Shown piece after piece: positions 10,992-23,452 of a stretch of 64,000 bases of DNA. The DNA comes from Phycomyces blakesleeanus NRRL 1555(-) (Eukaryota > Mucoromycota > Mucoromycetes > Mucorales > Phycomycetaceae), in the NCBI RefSeq assembly GCF_001638985.1, contig NW_017265136.1, forward strand, positions 2,030,269 through 2,094,268. The letters are read 5' to 3'. The position numbers and the translations under genes are program-made. The notes beneath the pieces were generated by a model. That model saw nothing but the letters and a program-made list of their open reading frames with translations. It searched no databases and had not been told where the DNA came from. Every line of letters begins with the position of its first letter. Position 1 is the first letter of the stretch.

Positions 10992-13685
10992 ATGCCTTTT
11001 GATACTATTGGACATTCACACAAGCGCTTCCGTACAGAAGTCTCACCATCAAGTCCACTCGACCACACCTGGGCCTACCAGCCTAACCCTGAGCATTTTC
11101 AGATCAACAAGCGTAAAGAGCCTCTTAGACATGGTTTGAGCTTCATACCCACACAGTCAATCCCACAGCGTGATGACTGGGCAAACCAGAGCCCCACCAC
11201 GCCACTCGACACATTTTCTCATCCTTACTTGCATATGCCTACCTTCCCACCATCTCTCGACTACACAACTCTCGGCTCAACACCAATCGACATTCCATCT
11301 TCATATTCAGATAATTTCGACATGGACAGTATGAGCATGGAGGACCAACTATCATCACCATCATCCAACACATCTTCTTGGGTAGAACGAGAGAGACAGT
11401 TCTCTGAAAGTTCAATGGGCACACCTCTATTTCCTTCCTATCCCTTTGTATCTACACTTGACTGTAACAGTAGTCAAGGCTGTTGCACTCCTTCGCCAAC
11501 TTCAGCCGAACCATCACCTTCATTTTCAGACCACATCCTCCCCGAACCTATTGTATTTACAGATGCACTCTCAAGCCTTAGCTTCTCTTATACAGACGTC
11601 GGAGTCAACATGGCTGCCAGGGTCGCAAATGCATCTGACCTGCGATCGCTCATCGACACCTTTGGTAAACTTTGTCGCGTCACTCCGCCGGATGTCACAC
11701 ACGATTCGCTCCTTCCTCCCGCCAATTTGGCCGACAATAAGACCAGTGTGTTACTAAGCCGGAACAAGAATCACAAGTCGAAACCAGTCAACTTCTTTGC
11801 CACTGTTAGTCAGCTGGGGCAGCAGACTGAAGCGCTTTCTAAGCATGACGACCAGATGAGCTTAAAGAAAATTGCTGATGCCTGTATCGATACCTATTTC
11901 TCTTGTTGGATCCGATATATGCCCGTAATCAACAAAAATGAATTCATGGCCTGGTACACAACTGACAAAGCTCCTCTGGACACCTTAATTGTCAATGCCA
12001 TATGTTCCTTTACTTTTCGTCATGTGGTTACCCATCACTCAATACTTGGGCTGGAGCACTTCTTAGCAGACCAAGACAAGATCAAGAGTCAAGAAGAGTA
12101 CTTTTTTAACCGCTCACGCAAGTGCCTTTCTCAATCATTTGATAGTCCTGACCGGTATACCGTTATTTCTCTTGTACTCATGTCAGCCTTTACTGGAAAA
12201 AGCCGTCGTCATCATTATGCAGGTATGGCTGTATCCGCTCTCCAAGAACTCGACATCTATCCTCGCATGGTCGAAGACGACAATGTCTCATTCTCCAAGG
12301 AAATGGATACTCGTCTCTGGTGGTATGTCTGGGCCAACAGCTTTTATCTCTACTCATCTGGTGCTCCCAAGAATATGCCTCAAGTCAAGTCTCAAGGAGA
12401 AGTTGATTTACCTCAGATCTTTGAAGAAGACATCGACGAATCCGAGATTGGTCTTTTAGCCGATATTTCCTGCCTTAAGTTGCGAAGAATTCAGTCTGAT
12501 ATGCTTTCTACACTCTACGAAAAGGATGAAGATACACAAGTCGAGCAGTTGAGCGATTACGAGCGTCGTCTTAAGGTGTTTTACAATGATTTACCAGAGT
12601 ACTTTAAGTTTGACAGTGGGTTTGAGTACGGATGTGAAGAGTTGTTCTTGGCTTGTGTGCGAGTAAATATTGAATACAATGCGACCCAGATTATCCTCCA
12701 CAAGATATTTATACCTGATGCTAGCGATGTCAACCCATCTCCTCTTTCTCTTAATTCTCTCAATGTCTGTCTATCTGCTTCTCTTGTACAACTTCGTGCT
12801 CTAAAGACTTGTCATCAAACAAGCTCCGGACAGTGTGCTTTTGATCGTGATGAGTTGTGGCGTGCGACTGAGGTGATTTCTCTGGCTATGAGCATTGAGC
12901 AGAGTTGCCGAGACCCCGCAAACCGTGACCGTATCCTTCGTGGTATCGACTTTACTGAATACGAGAATGCTCTATCAAATGCACTTGATATCGTTCGTGA
13001 GACTCGCGAGTACAAGACAAAAAGCAAGAACTGGATTCAAGTCGGGGACTGGCTTCAAGATGAGATCTGTCATCATCGTCTATCATCTACATTGTTTGGC
13101 CGGCCCGCTTCCCCTCCAGAGATCCCCACTAAGCCAACCGATTACTTTTCTGCAAGTCTCAAGTCTCCTGTTACCCCCCTTTCTCCAACTACTTTGGTTG
13201 CTCACGATACCCCAGCTTTCTCAGTTGCTTTGGTTGCTCCGGTTGCTCCGGTTTCTCCAGTTGCTCCTCCCACTTTAAATCCCTCACGTTCTAACTCTTT
13301 GTCTGGCTCGATTCTATCTGTTCTTTCGTTTCCTACCCGATCAAAGCCTACATCTACATCTACATCTCCTTCTCCTTCTCCAACTCGCATTCGTACACCT
13401 ACATCTACACCTACACCTACATCTGTTTCTACATGCATTTCTTCATCATTTCAAGGCGCTCCTCTGCATTTCCAAAATCAATTTGGAACTTTACCCTCTA
13501 CACCTATTGCATCTTCTCGTAATCCATCTTTCTCTTCTGCACCTCAATTTGTCCAATTTAACACATACAGTCCACAGCCTGATCAAGCACAGCGTACTCA
13601 AGTCAAGAGTCAAGCTAGATTTCGCTACTTTAATCCACGCAAGATGAACAAGTTTCTGTTTATTGACGAACATCCAATGATGTAG
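10992..13685 (+). CDS. Fungal-specific transcription factor domain protein without a zinc cluster
   Basis: Single exon, 897 aa from the first in-frame ATG at 10992; the frame is open further upstream but only with a TTG. The N-terminal 200 residues are Ser/Pro-rich and probably disordered. The middle part, about residues 290-560, resembles the fungal transcription-factor middle homology domain (Fungal_trans): IADACIDTYFSCWIRYMPVI, LDTLIVNAICSFTFRHV, and TRLWWYVWANSFYLYSSG. The C-terminal 170 residues are low-complexity Ser/Thr/Pro with TPTSTPTPTS runs. I see no Zn2Cys6 cluster or other DNA-binding motif, so DNA binding may be lost, may lie in an unseen upstream exon, or may depend on a partner. 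It stands alone on its strand here. A second protein of the same class lies at 60129-62237. Confidence 0.8.
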   Translation: MPFDTIGHSHKRFRTEVSPSSPLDHTWAYQPNPEHFQINKRKEPLRHGLSFIPTQSIPQRDDWANQSPTTPLDTFSHPYLHMPTFPPSLDYTTLGSTPIDIPSSYSDNFDMDSMSMEDQLSSPSSNTSSWVERERQFSESSMGTPLFPSYPFVSTLDCNSSQGCCTPSPTSAEPSPSFSDHILPEPIVFTDALSSLSFSYTDVGVNMAARVANASDLRSLIDTFGKLCRVTPPDVTHDSLLPPANLADNKTSVLLSRNKNHKSKPVNFFATVSQLGQQTEALSKHDDQMSLKKIADACIDTYFSCWIRYMPVINKNEFMAWYTTDKAPLDTLIVNAICSFTFRHVVTHHSILGLEHFLADQDKIKSQEEYFFNRSRKCLSQSFDSPDRYTVISLVLMSAFTGKSRRHHYAGMAVSALQELDIYPRMVEDDNVSFSKEMDTRLWWYVWANSFYLYSSGAPKNMPQVKSQGEVDLPQIFEEDIDESEIGLLADISCLKLRRIQSDMLSTLYEKDEDTQVEQLSDYERRLKVFYNDLPEYFKFDSGFEYGCEELFLACVRVNIEYNATQIILHKIFIPDASDVNPSPLSLNSLNVCLSASLVQLRALKTCHQTSSGQCAFDRDELWRATEVISLAMSIEQSCRDPANRDRILRGIDFTEYENALSNALDIVRETREYKTKSKNWIQVGDWLQDEICHHRLSSTLFGRPASPPEIPTKPTDYFSASLKSPVTPLSPTTLVAHDTPAFSVALVAPVAPVSPVAPPTLNPSRSNSLSGSILSVLSFPTRSKPTSTSTSPSPSPTRIRTPTSTPTPTSVSTCISSSFQGAPLHFQNQFGTLPSTPIASSRNPSFSSAPQFVQFNTYSPQPDQAQRTQVKSQARFRYFNPRKMNKFLFIDEHPMM

Positions 13686-16600
13686 TCTTGCTTTATTTCA
13701 TCACCATTTCACACTTCATTATTTTCTTTTGTTTATGTTCATGCCACAATTTTCATCTTCATTTCCATTTCCATTTCCATTTCCATTTCACACACACATT
13801 TTTTTTTCTAATTATTCTATTGCCATTCATGTAAAAGTTATGAGAAGAATATATGCTATTATTTTCATGTATACTTATAATCTAGATAGACATTCTAGCT
13901 CTTCATTAATCATCTTAAAAAAAATTGGGCTTCATGCCATAAATTACCAACCCAAAATATAATAAAAGTCTTATCCTCTTTTTTTTACTATCTAAAATAT
14001 ATCGAACTTTGTAAATAATTTGAAACACAAGCCTGATTTGTCTTACATGACAAAGGAATGTTAAGCAAGATAGATCGTGTCACACGCGCATAGACTCACA
14101 CACAGGCCATTGTATGTGTATGTGTGTGTGTGTTTAGGATAAAGAACAATAAAAAAAAGGGTTCTACCAAACCTCATGTGGTAGAAGCTTGATTCATTCA
14201 TTTATAAAGCAAACTTTATCAGTAACTTAAAGTCTAAAGCTACTTACAAGTATATTAGTATTTATAATACATACTCATCTTATACTGCTGAAGGTGTTAC
14301 TATAGTGAACATAAGCTTTTTGGCATTCTATATGGAGTTACGGAGTTAGAAAGCTCAAGGAAAAAGGTATTTTGTAAACAATTTAAGCAGGGAAAATTGA
14401 AAAATAAATAAATAAGCAAAATGTAAACTTTTAGTCTGTGGCTCGTTTTATTTTTATTAATATTTTTATTAATATTTATATACCTACTTTTCTCTATATT
14501 TTATTAGGCAAAATCTGTGCTAATTTTAATCAGTAAAAAAAATGTAAGCTTCTTATCACGCTTTGTTTTTTTTGCAATATAGGAGGCCTTTACTGACTTG
14601 GACTTTAAGTCTACGACGGGTGTTTTATTAGTAATGTGCAATGAATTATTCTTGGCAATATTTTTTTCTTGAACTTGTATTATTAAAGCAAGTCCGCTAT
14701 TGGCTGGAAGAACATATACGCATATATAATCTCGGATGTCATTCACCTATCGAGTTTACATAGATGCTATTTGCGAGTCAGTTACTATAAAAGATAGGTT
14801 TATTCATTGAGTTCATATACCAAGATGGTTACCTTGTAATTACATAAAGTATATTTTGAAAAACAATCCAATCAACCAAAGTAAACTTAGTTTTATCAAA
14901 AAAAAAAAGACCTTTCTTTTTTGGTTTGTTTTAGAATTCCATTCAACATATATATATATATATATATTTGAAGGGTCAAGAATACAAATTAAAGTGGTTG
15001 TATTCCCTTCAGCCTCTGTCTATTATTATTAATATTTGCACAAAAGTAAAAAATAAAAATAAAACAAGAAAGCATAAAATGGGCTATAAAGCACATCATT
15101 TATTGTCAACCTAAATGCATGTAATAATAATGAGGATAGTAATTCAACTTAATATTTTGTATAATTACTGCAAATCACCAGCTTAAAGTTTTAAATAAAA
15201 TATGATTGCATTATTTGTATAATAATCTATGACCATTTCCAAAGCATGGTTACGCCGCGTATGTTACAAATGTAACTTTCTTCGTTGCATTTTGGGATTA
15301 TCTTCTTGTACAAGCAATCTTAGTATCACTAGCTTTAAACCAAGGCGCGGAAATGTCTTCATGTTTTTTTTGCATGAAAATATAAAGAAAAAAAAAAGAG
15401 TGTTTGTAGGTGTGGTAAGACAAGCCATGACAGAGTACAGGAGTTTGGAAAACTAGAGTGAATATACCCCTCTAAAATTAGATTATAAACACGATTTACA
15501 ATCCGGACGTTTGATACTATCGATATTTTTGTGTTCAGTTTGATTATATACAAATACACATGTATATATCATTGACTGTGTTGGTTTTGATAATGATAAA
15601 GTGACACCGCCAAAAGTTCACAATACAAACCCATACACAAGGATATATTAACTAGCTAGTAGGATTTGATAAGAGAGAAATAGATAGAGATAGAGATGTA
15701 TTAAAAAAAAGCAGATACTCAGATACATTAAAAAATACAACTGGTATAATCAAAGGAAGAATGTCTTGATAGTGTCAATACTATCCAAAATTGGACTTCA
15801 AGCATTAGAGGTACAGAACCTTCTGTAGAAGAAAGTTCGTGGGATTCCCGTTTCTTTTTCCCAAAGAAAGTAAAAGGTGCAACCATAAAAGCACAGTATT
15901 TAAGTTGAAGGTTCGTGTGATAGATCATTAAGAAGAGAAAAGAAGCTAACTGGTGTTGACTAAAGGGTTTAAATGCACTCTCGTAATCGTAAAAGCCAAC
16001 AAATAGAAAACAAAGCCACAGTGACAATTGAACAAGTATATATTAATGCAAGTTCTGCAGATACTTTCCAATAATTGATACCTTTGATACCTACAAATTT
16101 ATGAAGTTAAAATTATCGTAAAGGCGTCTAATATTAATCGACATATGTACTGTGCACAAACGTACTTACTGTGAGATACAAGACAGACGCTTTATAAACA
16201 ATTTATGTCATCAAAGTGTAGAGCTATTCCCACTCTTTTTTTTTAAAAAGATTATGCTTGAGTACCTAAATATTCTATATTAAGTCTGATTATGGTATAA
16301 TACAACAAGATTGGGAGGAACAAAAGATACCTTTATACAGTACAGTAATACTACTCTTTATATATAAAATTTGATATTAGATGTCTCTAAAAACTCATCA
16401 AGAGATCCAAAAGTATATTTCATTAACACGTGGACTAACGGGATGATAAATAGACGTTCCCCCTAAACCCCAATGATTACCATTTAATGTACACAATCTA
16501 TTCAAGAAAAACAAAATAACTGTAGAAAATTTAATCTTGTATGACTTGATCGTGTATATATTATTGATCGAAATCTAATGAAGAAACCACCTAATAAATC

Positions 16601-16867
16601 GAGCCTGTGAGCGAGATAACACACAGAACCCACACACTACTATAAGTACATCTGTGATTGGGTATTTTTGTTATAATATATCTTACACTATTGGCCAAGC
16701 AAAAAAAAACTTAGAGAGATATCCCAATGGAGATTCAGAAGGAGCTTATCTGTTTTTCTTTTCTTCTTTCTTCCCAAATTTTATAGATAATTATGTAGCT
16801 ATTACTACGGAAAATAAATAGCGGTTTATAAGGTAATTCTATGGGATGTTTTTTCAAATATAGTCTT
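13686..16867. other. Gene-free region downstream of the transcription factor
   Basis: About 3.2 kb of AT-rich DNA. It includes a TTCCAT repeat at 13753-13790, a TG/AC tract near 14112-14134, an (AT)n run near 14949-14967, and several homopolymer runs. Short frames at 15229-15456 and 15728-16027 lack coding character. I see no RNA gene. Confidence 0.55.
13753..13790 (+). repeat. Short tandem repeat (TTCCAT)n
   Basis: About five hexamer units just past the 3' end of the transcription factor gene, probably within its 3' untranslated region. Confidence 0.85.
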
Positions 16868-17962
16868 GTTTTGACCATTTACTTTATAGGAAATAATATC
16901 TATCTGATTTCTCGCAGATGTAAGGTTTTACTCATTAACTAATATACTTCTCTATATTTTATAAGTAACTGCCTATATCGGATAACACATCATAGAGCTG
17001 TAATGTACAATAAAAAAATAATGGGCTATCGATACTCTAATCTATCATATGCTCTTATATCAGATACACTATTCTACTGTACTTACCATACAACTCCTGT
17101 CTTCTTTAGTAATATAAAGCATTGCCTTCTTTTATATTTTTCAAGTCCTAGAATATTATGGACATTAACCTTTTCACTCTTTTCATCTTTACTGATTCTG
17201 GTTTCTATGCTATATATATATTAATACTCGAATTGTGGGCCAACATATCTCGGGGAAGTTATTAGAAATTATTCTCGAAAAAAAGTAGCCTTATGGGGAA
17301 TAACAACTAGCTTTGATAACAAAAAACCTTTTTGCTACCAAAAAACAGTGTTATGAGATTCAGAAAGACAAGCAAAAACGTACGGTTTTGGTATTTTGAT
17401 CTCAAACCAGAATCACAACACTCTCCAATAGTCCACATCCAGAAGAGTCTGCATCCCTGACTTGGAGAAAATTGCTTAAGTTTATGACTTTTTATTTGAA
17501 AAACACGAAATAATTTGTGATCTTTACATATTTGTTAATTATGAACAAAAATAACTTCCATACTGCGTGTATGAGGACTTTTCTGCGGCTAGACTAAGAT
17601 GTTATCAATACATCTCTAGCGAAAAAAAAGTGTAGAAATGGGAGGACTATTTTGAAAACGTGGATTTGATGTTTATTTTATCTATACGTTTGACATGTCC
17701 AATCACCATTCTTCATGTTTTTAGCTATATTTTGTAAAACTAAAGCAAGTTCCCAGCCCTTGCTTACCTCGCTGCTCTCAAATACCAGCTGTAATATAAC
17801 ATGAGCTCCTAAAGTAATATTACAACCGGGGATCAATGTTTAACTGTTAATATTCTTATAAATCATTCAAGACCTACCAACCCAACTTTTTTTAGAGAAC
17901 GTAACTTCGTCAATTTTAAGAATGGTTCGTGGATTAGAGAGCTTGTCACTATCTTGAACTCC
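16868..17962 (+). repeat. Right arm of the ~1 kb inverted duplication
   Basis: This is the reverse-complement partner of 1600-2645. It carries about 40 extra bases near its left end (around 16890-16930) relative to the other arm. Near its right end a minus-strand frame (17867-18085, 72 codons) runs across the arm boundary; its last 30-odd residues contain VQDSDKLSNPR and KSWVGRS. In the left arm the same segment is frameshifted. This suggests the arms once held the tail of a coding sequence, which I cannot identify. Confidence 0.85.
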
Positions 17963-19027
17963 AGACACACTCTTAATCAATCGAGGGATGATGACACTAT
18001 TTTTAATAGGTACATAAATGTTCAAAAAGTCAGAATTACTGTAAATCCAAGTTAGAATGTTCCAGAGGGTCATTATGAAGCACAAATACTATCAGATCCC
18101 AGTATAATACTAATGGCAAACAAAGAAAAAAAAATACAAAAACCTCAAATCTGATTTTTGCCAGGTATTCTCAGAATATCATTTTTGTAATTCGCTGTAT
18201 TATTTTAATAATTTAGTAAAAAAAAACTTTTATTGTTTTCTGTATTGTGTGGAGGTGAAGGGAAAAGGTAGTGCTTTGCATTAATTGCAAAAATAGAGTG
18301 GAACAAAAGTAGACTATTGAAGCGTATTTACTTTTGAATTGCAATAACAAAGAAATAAGAAAAATTGCAATTGAAGCATAAAGAATGAGTACAAGTAGTG
18401 CTTAATAAAATTGTTATAAGCCCACACCCTCTCTACTATATCGAGCTTTGGCTTTAATTCATCAGGCTAATAAAACGGACTAGAAGCAGACTGGAGGTCC
18501 AGGTTGTGAACCGGGTTAGAAGCATGGAAATAAATGAGGTATAAAGCGGGGTTCATTTTTTTTGTTAAACTTTGTCGACACGACAGTTTAATATCATAGG
18601 GGAGCTGATGAGAAATCGATACAAGCTTACACCCTTTTTAGTTTTAAAGATTTATATGGAAACTGCTGGAATTGCTTTCAGATTTTATTTGCTTTAAGTC
18701 CTTGTTTGGAATAAAGTCGAAATTTTTATGTGGGTTTAAAGATTCTATGTAAAGAAACTGCTAGAGTTGCTCCAAGCAGTAGCTTAATATATACATATAT
18801 ATCTAATGTACAATACTCGATGTTTTTATATTGTTACCTTTAACTTTAATGGGATAGTCTTTGTTCTTTTCAAATACTAAAAATATACAACTCGTTTTAG
18901 GTGGATGAAAATTCCACAAAAAAAAGGTCAGCCAGGAACTCAGGTCCAAATTTGACACCTGTTTTTTTTTATTTCTGCAGGGTAAAATATTGACAGGGTC
19001 AATAAACCTTGAAGTCTCGCTAAAAAA
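17963..19027. other. Upstream region of the seryl-tRNA synthetase gene
   Basis: AT-rich intergenic DNA. A diverged direct repeat of about 45 bases occurs at about 18643-18684 and 18734-18781, sharing TTTAAAGATT, GAAACTGCT and a GCTTTCAG/GCTCCAAGCAG-like end. Nothing else supportable is visible. Confidence 0.5.
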
Positions 19028-20674
19028 ATGTTTAGAATTTGTTTACGCTATAGTTCCCTGATCTCAAGGCATCGTCTTCAAACATGCACTTCCCAAAATA
19101 TATTAATGCGGTCAATGCACGCATCCCAGGTTCAAAAAAATGTAGATGTAGACGAAGTTCATCGCATTCCACCTCAATTGAATTATAAGTATCTTGCCGA
19201 GAATGCCGAAGCGGTTGAAGATAATATGCGAAAAAGAAATTATGACGGGAATTCTGCTCAGTTACTCAAGAAATTGTACCTGTCTCAAATCCAAAGTCTG
19301 TCAGACGCTGAACAGTTCAAAATTCAGCGCGATGAAGTAAATAAGCAGATCCGATCGGCAAAGAGCAAGGATGAGCGACAGATTTACATTGACCAAGCAA
19401 AACATCTCAAAGAGCAGCTCAGAGTAGCAGAAGAAAAAGCTTCTGCAATTGAAGCTGAAATGGTCACTCAGGCTTTAATGATTCCCAATGACACTCATCC
19501 TGACGTTCCTATTGGTCCTGAAGAGAACGCCAAGATTCTCAAGATTGTGGGTGAAAAGAGAACTGAGAGTTATCCTCTGTTAGATCACCTTACGTTGATG
19601 GAACGTCTAGACCTTGTTGACTTCCAACAAGCTGCTCTTGTAACAGGGTCCAAGTTTTTCTATCTCAAGAATTCTGGTGTCTGGCTTGAATTTGCTTTGA
19701 TCCAGTACGCCATGGATAAGGCTGCTAGCCGTGGATTTACGCCTATAATTACTCCAGACGTAGTAAGAACATCGATTGCATACGGATGTGGATTCCAACC
19801 CCGTAAGAAGGAATCATCTCAAATTTATGACATCTCAACAACCAGCACTGTCAATACTACCACACCAAAATTGTGCTTGGCGGGTACAGCTGAGATCCCA
19901 CTTGCCGGAATGTATGCTAAGAAGATGATCAATGAAGACGAGCTACCCAAGCGTATGGTTGGTTTCGGGCGGGCTTTCCGTGCAGAGGCTGGTCATGGAT
20001 CAGCAGAAGAGAGAGGTCTTTACAGAGTTCATCAGTTCTCGAAAGTTGAATTATTTGCAGTAGCAGCACCAGGTCAGAGTGATGGCATTTTACAAGAATT
20101 CAGAGAATTACAAGAGGAACTCTTTACTGAGCTTGGACTATGCTTTAGGTAATATTTTCTTCTTTCTTTCTTTACGTTAGCTGTATATTGTGTAAAGTAT
20201 ACTTGAACTAAACCGGGGTTTTTTAGAGTACTCGATATGCCAACAGAAGAACTAGGTGCTAGTGCATATAGAAAATACGACATTGAAGCTTGGATGCCAG
20301 GAAGAGAAGCATGGGGAGAGGTGAATAGCTGGATTTTGGTATATGGTCCTAATACTAAGCCTAGTACTGATAAAAAAAAATTCGTGTATTAGATTTGCTC
20401 AACATCGAACTGTACTGATTACCAAACCAGACGCTTGGATATCAGATATCTTTCTTCTCAGTTCAAGGAAAACGTTGGTCCTAAAGACGTTAGAGTGCCA
20501 TGGCACATAAAAGAGAAATGGGTGAACTATTGTCATACTCTGAATGGAACAGCAATGGCAGTTCCTAGAGTGATTATTGCTTTGGTTGAGACTTATCAGC
20601 AAGAAGATGGCACAATTAAGGTACCAGAAGTACTTCGAAAGTGGATCCCTGGACAACCTTCAATCTTAAAGTAA
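19028..20674 (+). CDS. Seryl-tRNA synthetase, probably mitochondrial
   Basis: Three exons: 19028-20148, 20227-20320, 20393-20674; 498 aa. It charges tRNA-Ser with serine. An Arg/Ser-rich N-terminus of about 30 residues looks like a mitochondrial targeting peptide. Residues 50-150 form the long antiparallel coiled coil typical of SerRS ([34 protein letters not shown]). The class II core follows: the [11 protein letters not shown] region, motif 2 with [20 protein letters not shown] and [10 protein letters not shown], the exon 2-3 junction giving [18 protein letters not shown], and motif 3 with [19 protein letters not shown]. Intron phases fit exactly. In motif 3, Met-Ala-Val replaces the more usual Ala-Leu-Ala, a mild variation. 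The length agrees with fungal mitochondrial SerRS (yeast DIA4 type). Confidence 0.93.
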
Positions 20675-20987
20675 AAAAAAAGAAAAGAAATACAGACCAA
20701 AAAAAAGTACAAATTAATAATATATATAATATATCATTTTTATATTTTATCTAAGAGTATGACATAGTTCTTTATATTAAACTTGCGGGCTCAATCGTAA
20801 GGATTAATTACATATATATATATATATATTTATAATACATTCATGATGTCTCTATGGAAAAGGTCCGTGCACCTGAGACACACGGGGTGTATCTAGCTCT
20901 TTTTACTTGTCCCGCCCTCGGTCCTTTGTTCGTTAGTGTGACTTTCAGAGAGCCTTCCCCATCTTCTATCCTTACTTGTTCCTGAAG
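20675..20987. other. Short intergenic region with (TA)n tract
   Basis: This 313-base spacer separates the tRNA synthetase from the stress-protein gene. It holds a TA repeat at about 20810-20832 and then a GC-richer 5' leader just before the ATG at 20988. Confidence 0.6.
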
Positions 20988-22332
20988 ATGAAAGTGACAT
21001 TCAAAGAGACCCAGCCAAAGAAGGTAATTCAATCCTTCGCATTCACAATCACATTCAGCCCATCCAAAACAACTATAATTAAATCGAGCTAAATTGCAGA
21101 CGGCCAAAAATGAGGAGATTGCGTTCGACCTAAATGCTATGCTTGCACAAGAAATCGAGCATTTGAATAGAGACACCCCAGAAGACCGCAGAGTAAAAGA
21201 GGCAGTGATTATGGAAAAGGCAGATCCCAATAAGCTCAGAACTGATGACGATAGCGATGATAGTTCATCAGATAGCGAGGCTGCGGCCCCTCCTCCACCC
21301 CGTGAGAGACGCCGTTATTACTACGAAGATGACGAGTATGAAGATGACCTGGCTGTTCGTGATCCCGAACTTTTCAAGATCACAGAGAGTAACAGACAGA
21401 TTATTATTGAAGACATGCCAGCTGTAGAAGAAACAAAGCCTGGAAAGCAGTTCAGAAGACCTCTTGAGCTTGTGTTCTCTGAACCACCAGTGACAATCAC
21501 AGAAACTAACCGTATTATTGTCACCATGACCTACGGAAACTCTACAGTTCACACCACAAAAAAGTCGAGAAAGTATTTAATGGCATATGATGGTGGAGAA
21601 GAGAGCAAATATGCTATGCACTGGGCAATGGGAACGATGCTGCGAAGTGGTGATGAAGTTCATGTTGTAGGCGTAATCAATCTGGAAGAAGATGTTGATG
21701 ATATGGATGAGGATGAGAAAAAAAGACTCTGGCAGGAGGTTAGGACTCGTGTACTACCCAAGCTATTGATAACTCATACTATAGATGTTTGCAGATGGAC
21801 CGTAATTCAAAGACGCTGATTTCCAACGTCCGAACAGTGCTAGGAGATATGCTGTTGTACAACATCAAGATCGCTCTTTACACAATTGCTGGACAAACTA
21901 AGGAAGCACTTTTGAATGTGGTAAGAAAATAAAAATAAACTATAAATTAACTTTAATGCTTGTAAACAGCTTCTAAAAAGAGTATACTTTATGTAGATAA
22001 GTGAAACTCCATTGACGATGGTTGTATGTGGTTCTAGAGACCGCGGATCATTAAAAGGGTAAATAAACGTGAATAACTATGTACTGATAGGATATTATCG
22101 AGCAAATAACTTATCTTATGTGTATAGCATGCTAATGGGAAGCGTTTCCACTTTCTTGGTCCACAACTCTCCTGTGCCTGTATCTGTGGTGCGTCCTCAA
22201 AAAACTGAAAAGAAGAGCAAAAAGAAACTGACTGCAGCTCAAAAATTGAGTCAAAGTGTGCGCAATGGCCAGCTTAAAGTAGACGAAGCTGAAGGAGCTG
22301 TCCCAAGTATCAACGGACATGATGGAATCTAG
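20988..22332 (+). CDS. Universal stress protein (UspA) domain protein
   Basis: Five exons: 20988-21023, 21100-21738, 21795-21920, 21997-22058, 22128-22332; 355 aa. The first coding exon is only 36 nt (MKVTFKETQPKK), and its splice restores the frame of the second exon. Residues 1-165 are charged and Pro-rich (PPPPRERRRYYYEDDEYED) and probably disordered. The Usp domain starts at about residue 170 with KYLMAYDGGEESKYAMHWA and continues with HVVGVINLEED. It ends with the nucleotide-binding loop VVCGSRDRGSLKGMLMGSVS followed by VPVSVVRP, close to the G-x2-G-x9-G-S/T ATP-binding pattern. A Lys-rich tail follows. The domain implies an ATP-binding stress-response protein of the cytosol. Long N-terminal extensions of this kind are common in fungal Usp proteins. 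It is followed 184 bases later by the DUF3605 gene on the same strand. Confidence 0.9.
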
Positions 22333-22516
22333 TCTTACCTCCAAATATACTTTCTCATTATATAATATATATCTACGTTATAAACCTTTTACATTCCATA
22401 TTGAATCTAATATTTCACACTGTCAATGTACACATATTCTCTGCTATTTAAATTTCGGGTTGGAATGGTCTACCAGTCACAATACCCCTTTCTTTATACA
22501 ATCTTAGTATCTCATC

Positions 22517-23039
22517 ATGACAAAGTCTGATGAGATTATACCTCCTGAATTCACTGATCATGTTCATCCCTGGGAAGAGATTCGTCATTTTGTGTGTAAG
22601 TATTTTTTAAAAACTATGATAATTAACAACAGTATTTAACCTTATTTTAGTAACCAACCAAATCACGTCGCTTCGTCGTAATAAAGCTGATCAGAAGATA
22701 TACCGTGATTGGATGACAGAAACTCTCCCAAAGTACAAAACCATTGAGAATTACTTGCTTACGGAGAAACTGAAATTCTCGGATTCTGTTGATGGGAAGC
22801 CTAATGTTATTATCTTGCCAAATGACTTTCCGTATTCTGTGGATCCTGGTATCAAGCACGTCTTGTTGTGGTCCCAGGTACCTTTAAGTAAAGAATATGT
22901 AATTCAGTTACTGGAAGAAAACTTTGGAAGCGATAAGTGGGAATGGGTTTATTTTGTAAACCCCCCAGAAACCCAAAGTGTTCGATTACTGCCCCACGTC
23001 CATGTATTTATGCGGCCCCACACCCACACCCACACCTAG
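22517..23039 (+). CDS. DUF3605 family protein (GIG1-like)
   Basis: Two exons: 22517-22595 and 22651-23039; 155 aa. The splice gives HFVLTNQITSLRRNK across the junction. Family landmarks are W-E-E-I-R near residue 19, the LRRNKADQKIYRDWM helix, YLLTEKLKF, and the strongly conserved block ILPNDFPYSVDPGIKHVLLW followed by an FVNPPETQSV segment near the end. DUF3605 proteins are small soluble fungal proteins; the family is named after the N-acetylglucosamine-induced GIG1 of Candida. The biochemical activity is not established to my knowledge. The protein ends in an odd HTHTHT tail encoded by a CACACC repeat, which may be a recent readthrough into simple sequence. Assignment is by motif, with the length typical for the family. 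Confidence 0.8.
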
Positions 23040-23452
23040 ACCTAGATATACTCTAATTTGATTTCTCTGATTTATATATAAATAAAAGCTTATATTCGCT
23101 TTCCTATAAAGATATATTGTGTTCAATCCAATTTATTCAATAAATTTATTATTTGAAAGTCTTATTTCTTTTTTTTCTTTGATTATCGGCAGCATCTTTA
23201 AGCTTCTTTACTGGTATTGAGTGACAAGTAGAAGTGTTTTCTTCTTTATTTAGAAAAAAAAAGAATAAAAAGGAACAAGCAGGAGACGACTGATTTATAT
23301 ATAAAGAACCTGAACGACGTCATTCATATAGAAGAAAAAAAAGATAGATAAACTGGAAATATTAAAGTTATGTCTTACTCTGACTTCCGGTTTATATTAA
23401 TTACTTTTATTTTCACTCTATTTCTAAAAGTGAATCTCATCCCGAGTAAACG

